Assembly: GCA_029931535.1 (NCBI GenBank)
Contig: JAQPZY010001347.1
Location: 1,151,501-1,215,500, forward strand
DNA length: 64,000 bases
From: Margaritifera margaritifera
Taxonomy: Eukaryota; Mollusca; Bivalvia; Unionida; Margaritiferidae
Direction of reading: 5' to 3'
The notes under the pieces were generated by a model. It was not told the origin of the DNA and searched no databases. It saw only the letters and a list, made by a program, of their open reading frames with translations. Positions 1-7,244 of the stretch are shown piece by piece. The translations under genes were made by a program, and so were the position numbers. How positions within the stretch are numbered: the first letter of the stretch is position 1; the number at the start of each line of letters is the position of its first letter.

Positions 1-309
1 ATAAAGTGTAAGCCACTTATTCAATTATGACAATACTGCAAGTTACAAAGAATTTTCCATTTAACGCGTATGTTTCCAGTTGTAAAAATTTTGTGTACAA
101 AGTGTACATATTATTTTCAAAAAAACAATACCAATCTTTGAGTAGGAATTACTCATATCTTTTTCGTATCACGCACACTACAATTGTAAGTTGTAACTTT
201 TTAGACGGTGGTTCGAAATTGATCAAATTTGTGTTTGAAAAGAGTATAATCAAAAGGGGTTTTCGAAAAAAAGCCAAATTGAAAACCCCATTGATTCAGG
301 CAATGAAAT
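1..309. other. AT-rich stretch, no supported gene
   Basis: A 94-codon open frame on the plus strand (27..311) shows no recognisable motif and has the composition of random AT-rich DNA. I see no promoter, repeat or RNA gene here. Confidence 0.5.
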
Positions 310-345
310 AGCCCTTAGAAGGACTGTTTAGCCCTTAGAAGGACT
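310..345 (-). other. Tandem pair of histone-like stem-loops
   Basis: Two identical 16-mers (310..325 and 330..345) read AGTCCTTCTAAGGGCT on the minus strand. Each folds as a 6-bp stem with the 4-nt loop TCTA. They fit the histone 3' stem-loop consensus except at the first base pair (A-T for G-C). The ACC flank and the purine-rich downstream element seen at the other sites are missing. They directly follow the stop of an unassigned minus-strand open frame at 351. Relationship to the viral histone-type ends is inferred only. Confidence 0.4.
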
Positions 346-724
346 ATTATTCAGCAGGTGGTCCCCGGTAGAGAAGCTCTGTCTGTCTGCCATGCTGGCT
401 CTCTCCTTAACGCAGAGCCCCCTTGGTAGCTCGCTTTGTTGCTGCTCCATGTGGTCGGCTGTTGGCTGGGGGATAGGTCGACATAAACTCCATTGGTCAG
501 CACAGCAGCTAGGCCCCATACTTCCATACTGCAAGAGGGGTGGTCTTGCAGTTGTAGTTGGGTGCTCCAAGGCTGCTGCAAGGCTGCTAAGTCTGCCTCC
601 TTCCCTCCTCGTCCACTGCGTCTCCCTCTACCGGTTAGCACGTCTGCCACACGTCTACACTCTCCACCTGCTGCTGCCTGTGAATGAAAAGGACTGGTGC
701 GACTGATGATGATGATAATTAGAT

Positions 725-930
725 TTTAGTCGTGTTCGCCCATTCGGACATGTACGACTTTTTACCCCAATTGCGTGCGAAGCACGCAATGAGGGATTAA
801 ACTGTGTGCTGTGCACACTTATTATTATCGTCCAGTGGGCTACAGAGCTATAACCCACTAGACGGAATGGTGCGTATATGGACGCTATTTACGCACCACT
901 CCATCGCTACATGATTTCCCCGCTATGGGG
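725..930. repeat. Cluster of short perfect hairpins
   Basis: Several inverted repeats sit within 200 bases: 770..790 (9-bp stem, GAA loop), 804..818 (6-bp stem, 3-nt loop), 830..863 (10-bp stem with one mismatch), 868..898 (9-bp stem) and 918..930 (CCCC/GGGG), plus AGTCGT/ACGACT at 728..759. Such density suggests structured RNA or the end of a mobile element. I could not match it to a hammerhead ribozyme or a tRNA. Confidence 0.5.
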
Positions 931-1294
931 ATTCATTGAACGAGCGATCTGGAGGGGTGCGTGTATTTAAATTCTACGATTTGATTGTTAATTTTCCTGT
1001 TCATAGGAATAGTACCACAATGTTTACAGGATTATTTATTTGTTGCGTTGACTCTGTCAGGGCGAGGAAAAGGCGGCAAGGGTCGGCTGGCTGCGTCGTT
1101 GCGTCACAGTTGGTTCCGGCTGATCCAGAGTTATTTAATATTTAGTAATTTTGATAATTTGTCCAAAAGACGAAGGTATTTTTGACATATAACAATTTTG
1201 AAGCTTATGTTTGTACCATTTGGCTGTGTTTGTAGGTTAGTGAATAGAGATAGGGAGAGAGATTAAAAAAAAAAAAAAAAAAAAAATTTAAACA
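931..1294. other. Unassigned spacer with A-tract
   Basis: No gene is supported. It contains a nine-residue histone-like peptide in a plus-strand frame (1057..1083, see findings), a short GA-rich stretch and an A-tract of about 22 bases near 1265..1286. Confidence 0.4.
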
Positions 1295-1740
1295 GTTGCC
1301 ACTTTGTGTAGCTGGGCCTGATGGTCCGGGATTTAGAACCACCTTATATTGATTATTTGGTTTATCTCTTAGTCTTTGATTTTCGTTCTAGTTATCCTAC
1401 TTAATATTAATAACGTTTCAGATTTTTGGTAACCGCGCTATGCAGTTTGGGCCTGATGGTTATATCTTGTAACCACCTTATGCATTTGATTTACTTGGGG
1501 TTTTTATATCTATCTATATTCTTTGGTTAGATTGTCCAATTTGGTGCCACCTTGTGCGGCTGGGTCTGATGATCGGGGTTGCTGACCACCTTATAATGTA
1601 AACATTTTTGGGTTATAGTTGTTATGTTTAATATACCATTCTTTTGTTAATTAATTTTATGTAATCTTGTTCCAATTGAATGCCACCTTGTGCGGCCGGG
1701 CCTGATGATCAGGGTTTATGATCACCTTATTATCTTAATA
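1295..1740. repeat. Diverged ~130-bp tandem repeat, four units
   Basis: Four related units start near 1295, 1430, 1543 and 1680. Each carries a block of the type GCCACCTTGTGCGGC, then TGATGATC-like and ending ACCACCTTAT, separated by AT-rich sequence. A second A-tract follows near 1780. It could be untranslated sequence of the neighbouring retrotransposon or a separate satellite; the sequence alone does not decide. Confidence 0.55.
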
Positions 1741-2435
1741 TTTGGGGATGGCAATGTAAAGTTTTCATTCTGTATATAAAAAAAAAAAAAAAAAAAAAAA
1801 TCAATTATGGAGGGCTAGTCTTCTGGCCCCAGCAAGGATTCAGTCCTGGGATGCCCGTAAGGTACCAGGCACCAGTGCTTTGTCTAGCAGAAAATCCTAC
1901 GATCACTCCCGCCTGAGGATACGCAGGGATTCCGCCCAGGCGATTGCTAGTATGGTTCCTAGCACCTGTTTAAAAGCGTGACCGAGAGACTCGCATCAAA
2001 CCAGAGACCAAGCCCCATAAAGGACGTTTAGTTTAGTTAGTCGTTCGTGAGAGAGATTGGTTGTTTACTAAGTTAAATGGAGGAAGGCGAGAGAGAGAGA
2101 GAGAGAAAAAAAAAAAGATATATATATCTACCTATTGAATATGTTGTGTTAGAAAAACCGTCAAGTCAGTTATTTTTAATGCTTGACAAGCCCCCGTCTC
2201 CCATCATACACCTTTAGGGTTGAGGGTCCGGCTCCTTATAGGTACTCCCTTTAAGAGGGAATTTGTCCTTTGCCTCTTCCCGCTGGTGTTTTGCCATGGG
2301 ATTCGGAGGTTTTGTCTTGATTTACGTTTAAGTTTACAGTCACGTCAGTTGGTTTTGATGTGTTTGAAGCTTTCCCTTACTCCGATTGTCCTGTTGGATT
2401 CTTTATTGGTTATGGTTAGTTTATTTTTCCCGTTC
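1741..2435. other. Non-coding repeat-like sequence beside the LINE
   Basis: It holds an A-tract (about 1779..1800), a GC-richer block (1801..2030), GA and TA microsatellite runs (about 2090..2125), and sequence just 3' of the LINE stop codon, which is probably LINE 3' UTR at least in part. No clear poly(A) or poly(T) tail marks the 3' end of the minus-strand LINE, so its left border is unknown. Confidence 0.4.
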
Positions 2436-4118
2436 TTATATTTTACCCCTTTTTCCTATTTCTGAGATATACCACACTATATTTGTATATACCGAATTCC
2501 TGTTTTTTTCGCCTTCTTTAAGGAAATCCGGGTATATAGTTGCGGATTTAAGCTTTGCTTGTTTTTCCTGGAATGTTTTCCTTTCGTTGCTGTATTTATG
2601 GCAGATGTTAAAAACGTGTTCCAAGGTTTCAGGTGTGGGGCAGTGTGGGCAGTTAATTCCTGCTGTATTTAGTCCCGACACATATTGTCCAAAGCTGTTT
2701 GCTAATAGTGTTTTATCCGCTTTTATTCTAGTTATAATTTTGTAGTCGTGCGGATTTGCCAGTGTTGGAAATTCAGTTTTTCTGTTGATTTTCTTATGCA
2801 GTTCATAGAGTTTGCGCCCTTTGTTGGATTTATCCCATTCCGACTGCCATTTTAGATTAATTTTTTTCCTGATGATACTATAGATCTCCTGGACGCTATA
2901 GTCCAGGGTTTGAATTGCGGCCTCATTAAATTTGTTTTTGGCTTCTCTATCTGCCCTCTCATTTCCAGGGATGTTAATATGAGAGGGTACCCACATAAAT
3001 TCCACTGTCTGGTGTTTTTGATCTAACATTTTAAGTTTAAGGTTGACTTCTCGAAGTATGTTCTCCCTACTGGTGGAATTTCCCGATTCCAGGGAGCGAA
3101 GCACGCTAAGGGAGTCGCTAATGATAACTGTTTTTGCTTGATTGGTTTCGAGGGCCCATTCAATGGCTTGTTTTATGGCCCAGAATTCCGTTGTATAGAT
3201 AGAACAGAGATCAGGTAGTCTCGCCCCCAGCGTGATGCCCTCCCCGGGGATCACCACTGCCGCTGCAGTGCGTTCTGGGTCGGAAGTTTTTGAACCGTCA
3301 GTATATATGGCGGTGTAACCTTCGTATTTATTCCCTATTTCTTCAAGAATTTTTGCCCTCATTTCATTCGGTTGTTCGTTTTTGTTCCCATATTTTAAAT
3401 TTACTATGGGGGGCTTATTTGTCCAGGGGGCGCTGTCTGGATATTTAATGATTTCCACCTGGATATTTTGCATGTTTAATTCTTTTTTTATTTCTTGAAT
3501 TCTTTTTCCTCCTGGTAGGTTATTTAGTAATTTATGCCGGAATGGTTTATCGCATTTTTTAAGGGCTTTTTGAGTTAGATGCGTTTCGGGGTGAACAGAG
3601 ATCCTGACATTATATCTCAGTAGGAGTTCCTCCCGTCTCAGATTGAGGGGAGGTTCTCCTGTTAGGACACTGAGCTCTTCCCCGGAAATGTCTCGGAGAG
3701 CTCCAGTGCATATAATTAGAGCTTTCCGTTGGATCGCATCTAATTTTTTTAGACTGTTGGGGCAAGCCGAAATGTATGCTTGGCACCCATAGTCTAGTTT
3801 AGACCTAACTAATGTTTTGTATAGGGTTATGAGGGTTGCGGGATCCGCCCCCCAATCGGGGCCTTTAATGTTCCGTAGGAGGTTTAGGTCCTGTCCGCAT
3901 CGTCTCTCTAATTCTTCTATGTGTTTATCCCAGGTCAGATGCTCATCAAAGAGCATGCCTAGGAACTTAGCACATGTTTCAAATTTAATTAGGACCCCAT
4001 TTAAATATAATTTTGGGGATTTTTGTCTGAATTTTGTTTTGGGGGAAAACATTACGCCTACTGTTTTATCAGGTGACATCTTAAAACCCCACCTGTCGGC
4101 CCATCTACTGGTGCGATT
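2436..4118 (-). mobile_element. 5'-truncated non-LTR retrotransposon (RT tail + RNase H)
   Basis: This is the C-terminal half of a LINE pol protein of the I/Nimb-like group that carries RNase H. The open frame starts inside the reverse transcriptase: RWADRWGFKMSPDKT is the segment after the RT catalytic core, followed by the thumb-like KFLGMLFDEHLTW. RNase H follows, with acidic residues at D261 (YTDGSK), E298 (TTEFWAIK), D322 (SDSLSVL) and D377, and the VPSH histidine at 367, counting from the first Met at 4079. A CPHC...H...C motif near the C terminus matches the usual zinc-binding tail. No ORF1, endonuclease or RT active site is present, so this is a dead 5' truncation. The upstream limit, about 4118..4127, abuts a viral promoter copy, so the LINE probably inserted into, or was joined to, the viral element there. 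The clade call is by motif only. Confidence 0.85.
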
Positions 4119-4128
4119 GCGGAAGGCG

Positions 4129-4170
4129 CCGCTTTATATGCTAGAAGCGCGGACGTGAAGGAAAACATCC
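4129..4170 (-). promoter_or_regulatory. Cassette promoter, copy 1 (orphaned)
   Basis: On the minus strand it reads GTTTTCCTTCACGTCCGCG, then CTTCTAGCATATAAAGCGG, ending in a TATA box (ATATAAAG). It is nearly identical to the promoter at 5849..5890. The gene it should drive is cut off at about 4.12 kb by the LINE. Confidence 0.65.
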
Positions 4171-4390
4171 CTTTTTCCAAAACATAATTTTTTTTTATCA
4201 AACATACAAACAAAACATACACCACACCATCCTTTTTTCTTTTTTCTTTTTTAATCAAACACACTCTATACAAACACACTACAAACACATACAAGGGAAT
4301 GGGAATTTTGTTTTGGAGCGGGGAAAAAACAAGCACACTCTATACAAACACACAAACATACAAACACCTATGGCAATCATGAAAATTAAT
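4171..4390. other. A/C-rich spacer of the viral cassette
   Basis: Low-complexity ATCAAACACA-type sequence that matches, in order, the spacer at 4930..5307, including the GGGAATT/AACAAG block and the shared GGCAAT-ATGAAAATTAAT just before the downstream element. It is the duplicated spacer of the tandem cassette array, with no gene. Confidence 0.6.
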
Positions 4391-4425
4391 CTTTTCTTGA
4401 GTAATGGGTGGCCCTGAAAAGGGCC
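4391..4425 (-). terminator. Histone-type mRNA 3' end A
   Basis: On the minus strand: stem-loop GGCCCTTTTCAGGGCC (4425..4410), flank ACCCA, and 10 bases further on CAAGAAAAG (4399..4391). This is the full layout of a metazoan replication-dependent histone 3' end: a 6-bp stem with a UUUC loop, ACC flank and purine-rich histone downstream element that pairs with U7 snRNA. It lies 12 to 24 bases after the stop codon of the gene above it, depending on which frame is used. Confidence 0.88.
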
Positions 4426-4437
4426 GTTTGGTTTTGT

Positions 4438-4724
4438 TTAGAGTTCATCTAGAGGTGCGGGCACCTTCCTGGCTTGGCCCGACAAGCGGGACAGCTTCCC
4501 CTCCATGTGGCTGCACTCATGCAGCGCTTGGAGCTGTTGTCCAGCATAAACGGAGTATGGGTTGTTTCAGGCTCCCAATTTTCCTTCTCCTCCATAATCA
4601 GGTGGGGTCTGATGGGCATCTTGTTTTCCTTCTCCTCCGCCTCCCTCTTCTCCACTTCATGGAGGAGGTGCCACGCCACCTCTAGATGAACTCGGATCTG
4701 TCGTACAATTTCTGTGGTATTCAT
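4438..4724 (-). CDS. Small acidic helical cassette protein, unidentified
   Basis: I do not recognise this protein. From the ATG at 4724 it starts MNTTEIVRQIRVHLEVAWHL and continues with a charged, probably coiled-coil stretch (LLHEVEKREAEEKEN). The first frame ends at a TAG at 4449..4451 with a cysteine-rich tail. A second frame, open to a TAA at 4438..4440, gives a more helix-like tail (QLQALHECSHMEGKLSRLSG), so a frameshift near the middle is possible. The promoter lies about 45 bases upstream and a histone-type 3' end follows directly. A perfect 17-bp inverted repeat (4441..4457 and 4677..4693) flanks most of the gene. Together with the neighbour at 5368..5787 it forms a tandem cassette array, which suggests accessory rather than core function. 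Confidence 0.6.
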
Positions 4725-4766
4725 CTTGACAAGTGAACAGGGTTAGTTTAACTTGGGAAGGTGTTG

Positions 4767-4806
4767 TTTTAATATACTAGAATCGCAGACGTGAAGGAAA
4801 ACATCC
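4767..4806 (-). promoter_or_regulatory. Cassette promoter, copy 2
   Basis: The minus strand reads TTTTCCTTCACGTCTGCGAT followed by TCTAGTATATTAAAA. It is the same module as copies 1 and 3 with a diverged TATA (TATATTAAA). The ATG at 4724 lies about 45 bases downstream, which is normal for a TATA-driven start. Confidence 0.65.
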
Positions 4807-4845
4807 TTCACACCTAAAAAAAACATTACTCACACTATCCGCGTC

Positions 4846-4867
4846 TGACGTCATCCCTATGACGTCA
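4846..4867. promoter_or_regulatory. Two palindromic CRE (CREB/ATF) sites
   Basis: TGACGTCA occurs perfectly at 4846..4853 and 4860..4867, 14 bases apart start to start, about 75 to 95 bases upstream of the copy 2 TATA. A third perfect copy stands beside the TATA of the gene at the other end of the element (21452..21459). This is the full-length CRE bound by CREB/ATF-type bZIP factors, so cAMP- or stress-linked activation is a reasonable inference. Confidence 0.7.
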
Positions 4868-4949
4868 TTCTAGGCTTCGCGGATTCTGCACTCCATGACC
4901 CCTTACCCCAAAAACACAGACCCAGTGCGCGGACCTAAAAGAAACTACT

Positions 4950-5215
4950 TTTTAAAAAATTTTATCAAACACACAAACACACCACCCTTTTTTATTTTTT
5001 ATTTTATTTTTATCAAACACACCACACTATCCTTTTTTTATTTTTTATTTTATTTTTATCAAACACAAACACACAATCCTTTTTTTACCAAACACACACC
5101 ACACTATCCTTTTTTATTTTTATTTTATTTTTATCAAACACAAACACACACCACACCATTTATTTTTATTTTTTTTTTAGCAAACACACACCACACTATC
5201 TATACAAACATTTTT
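4950..5215. repeat. T-rich/CA-rich tandem repeat, ~50-60-bp unit
   Basis: About five units of the form TTTTTATTTTATTTTTATCAAACACA...CACCACACTATCC. It is the spacer between the cassette 3' end at 5308 and the CRE/promoter block at 4767..4867. There is no coding signal. Confidence 0.75.
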
Positions 5216-5307
5216 TGGGGGGAAAGGGAATTTTTTGTTTGGTGGGTAAAACACAAACACACACACACATACAAACACATATATATGGCAATGATATGAA
5301 AATTAAT

Positions 5308-5342
5308 CTTTTCTTGATTAATGGGTGGCCCTGAAAAGGACC
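5308..5342 (-). terminator. Histone-type mRNA 3' end B
   Basis: On the minus strand: stem-loop GGTCCTTTTCAGGGCC (5342..5327, one G-T wobble pair), flank ACCCA, then CAAGAAAAG at 5316..5308. The arrangement and spacing match site A. The stop codon of the gene above (5368..5370) is 25 bases upstream of the stem. Confidence 0.88.
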
Positions 5343-5367
5343 GTTGGGGTTAAGAAGTTTTGTTGTT

Positions 5368-5787
5368 TTAACTTCTAGTTGCGGTAGCAGTAGCGGTAGC
5401 AGCCGCAGCAGGGCGGCCACGTTTAGCCACAGGTCTCGTGGCTGCTGATGGACAAGCTCTCTTTCTGGTAAAAGAGAAGGCAAACTCATCACAGTCTATC
5501 TTACAGCTGACTTCTCCGTCGGGTACTTTCATCGACTGCAAGAGTTGGAGCTGCTGTTGTTGTTGTCTTTACTGCTGCTGTTGCTGCTGCTGCTGCAGTC
5601 TTTCTCTCTCCTCCCATTCCGTTCTGTCCCTGATGATTTCTTCTCTTAGGACTTCTTCCACCAGATCATGAGCCATTTGTAGGAAGATCATTGTCTTTCT
5701 CTCAGGGTTGGTCTCCATCAAATGATGCTTCACCCTCTGCATATTCACCATAGCGTCGTTCAGTTTGCTTATCTTGGCTGCTGCCAT
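5368..5787 (-). pseudogene. Poly-Q / AT-hook cassette protein, broken by an in-frame stop
   Basis: The likely start is the ATG at 5787 (MAAAKISKLNDAM). The N-terminal two-thirds is helical and charged (VEEVLREEIIRDRTEWEERE), followed by a glutamine run. A TAA at 5569..5571 lies inside that run, between CAG and CAA codons, and the same frame continues for 66 more codons to the TAA at 5368..5370. The continuation ends in KRGRP, the core of an AT-hook that binds the DNA minor groove, and an Ala/Thr repeat. The TATA module lies at 5849..5890 and a histone-type 3' end at 5308..5342. No homologue is recognised; a DNA-binding accessory role is inferred from the AT-hook. A CAA-to-TAA change is the simplest explanation of the break. 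Confidence 0.65.
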
Positions 5788-5848
5788 CTTCTTGAAGTGT
5801 TGTTGAGATCTTGAAGAGTCAACGAGAGTGACTACACTGGCCAACGCA

Positions 5849-5890
5849 CCGCTTTATATGCTAGAAGCGCGGACGCGATGGAAAACATGG
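5849..5890 (-). promoter_or_regulatory. Cassette promoter, copy 3
   Basis: On the minus strand it reads GTTTTCCATCGCGTCCGCG followed by CTTCTAGCATATAAAGCGG. The TATA box is at about 5852..5859 and the predicted RNA start lies about 30 bases downstream, ahead of the ATG at 5787. Confidence 0.7.
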
Positions 5891-5967
5891 GGTTCAGATC
5901 GAGAGTGAGAAATTGATAGAGGTGGTGACTTCAGATCGATAGAAAGAGATAGATAGAGCATATACAT

Positions 5968-5973
5968 TTTATT
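5968..5973 (-). terminator. AATAAA poly(A) signal of the late block
   Basis: AATAAA on the minus strand, about 125 bases after the protease stop. It is the first such signal below the structural genes. The late genes therefore appear to use ordinary polyadenylation, in contrast with the cassette genes beside them. Confidence 0.55.
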
Positions 5974-6095
5974 TTTCAAATTCAATAAAAAAAAACACAC
6001 AACACGATTTTTTTTCTCAAAAAATCAACATTTTTTTAATGAACAAGAAGAAGCTTCTCTAACATAAAAATTTCAAACTAACAACGAACAAGATA

Positions 6096-6668
6096 TTAAA
6101 CAGGAACGTATTTACAGGGTTGACAACGTTGGGAAGGTAAACTAAACTTCCACTTTTCTACATCTACATCATTCTGATGCACACTACGTTTCTGAGCTAA
6201 AGACAAGAGATAACCATAACGTTCACAAAACCATCGTTCTACTTTAGCATCGTTTCGAGCATATTCCCTATCAAAACAAGTCACTAAATGTTCTAAGGAA
6301 TATCCGAGACTGCGTTGATGAAGAAAATGTACACAATATTGTCCGCACACCATTGAATCCGATCCTTGTAATCGGGCATTATTGAATCGAGTAGAGATGG
6401 CATTTCTTCTCATAAAGTCGATGATGTCGTCTTCCAAAGGAGGTAATCCATAAGAATCAAAATATTCCACACCACCACTGTGATCGTTAGGAAAGTACAC
6501 AGCTACCCAATGGGTTCCTGGTCGATGACTGTCGTCGGTATTGATGACATAGGTATGAACGTCTTTAAATTTGCGATGAGGTAGTTCATCTTTAGCACAC
6601 ACCACAGGATTCCAAGAAGAAGTGTAGGAACTGCGAGTCAACAGGTAATGAAGTTCCCTGGTATCCAT
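6096..6668 (-). CDS. Adenain-like cysteine protease
   Basis: Maturation protease of the adenovirus type (peptidase C5-like), expected to cleave capsid and core precursors during virion assembly. The 190 residues match the family's usual length (about 200). The catalytic set is visible in the right order: H53 in GTHWVAVYF, D71 in EYFDSYG, Q101 in RLQGSDS and C108 in MVCGQYC. The open frame is uninterrupted from the ATG at 6668, and the stop of the upstream gene is four bases away. It is the last gene of the late block, followed by an AATAAA. It is one of the few core genes that look intact. Confidence 0.92.
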   Translation of the reverse strand: MDTRELHYLLTRSSYTSSWNPVVCAKDELPHRKFKDVHTYVINTDDSHRPGTHWVAVYFPNDHSGGVEYFDSYGLPPLEDDIIDFMRRNAISTRFNNARLQGSDSMVCGQYCVHFLHQRSLGYSLEHLVTCFDREYARNDAKVERWFCERYGYLLSLAQKRSVHQNDVDVEKWKFSLPSQRCQPCKYVPV

Positions 6669-6672
6669 TTTT

Positions 6673-7230
6673 TCACAGGAAATAATAAGTCATCAATTCA
6701 CACTTGACTTTAAACTTGAATTGATCTGTCAAGTAAGTCCACGAATTCTCACTGCGGTTAGTTTCTGTACTCTGTTGAATGAGAGCTTCGATGCGTTTGA
6801 TCTCCAGAGGAGTGAGTGGAGGTGAAGAAGAATCCTGCAAGTCTTTATACCATTGTCTCAACACCTTTTCTTCCGAGATCTGAGACCAGGCCTCCTCCAA
6901 ATATTTATCCAATTTTTCTTCGCCCGTCATCATCAAACATTGGTCGTGTTGTTTCTGACTGGGATGATCAATTTGACATCCATGACAATGTTCTCGGGTC
7001 AGGCTGTTAATTTATTCAGTCAATTCCTTAGCATAACAGGAGACTAAATTTTTTTCTTGTTCAAGCCATCGAGAAATAAATCCAATAAACTTGGGAACAG
7101 TATTATTCTCTTCTTCTTTTGGAAGTTCTGGATGAATCAACCCGTCATCATCAGTGATTTGTGACTGTTGTGCTTCACAAAATCCCTCATCATTATATAT
7201 CTCCATAGGTTCTTCTTCTACGTGTTGCAT
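6673..7230 (-). pseudogene. Conserved Polinton-type late protein, split by a stop
   Basis: Two open pieces share one frame. The first runs from the ATG at 7230 and is acidic (VEEEPMEIYNDEGF); it ends at a TAA at 7012..7014. The same frame continues to 6673. Just after the stop comes EHCHGCQIDHPSQKQHDQC, with Cys and His spaced like a small zinc-binding site, a motif I associate with hypothetical proteins of Polinton-like elements. The rest is helical. It sits between capsid protein and protease genes with gaps of 14 and 4 bases. Function is unknown; the frame continuity and motif position support one gene with a nonsense mutation rather than two genes. Confidence 0.65.
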
Positions 7231-7244
7231 CTTTTATTTTTCTT

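Noticed and set aside
351..727. Long minus-strand open frame (RGRRSGRGG segment) ending just before the doubled stem-loop
   Set aside because: No ATG in the upstream half, other frames are equally open, and no family is recognisable; kept only as context for the stem-loop observation.
700..760. Possible hammerhead ribozyme (CTGATGA at about 707)
   Set aside because: No GAAA box follows a second stem at the required position, and no NUH cleavage site closes the fold.
2220..2745. Plus-strand open frames of 81 and 119 codons
   Set aside because: They are antisense to the LINE RNase H frame and its 3' region and have no independent support.
4410..4425. Reading the GGCCCT stem-loops as bacterial-type terminators or simple palindromes
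   Set aside because: The loop sequence, flank and purine-rich downstream element all match the histone 3' end and recur with the same spacing after stop codons in eukaryotic DNA.
4895..5299. 134-codon plus-strand open frame
   Set aside because: It is composed of the T-rich/CA-rich tandem spacer of the cassette array.
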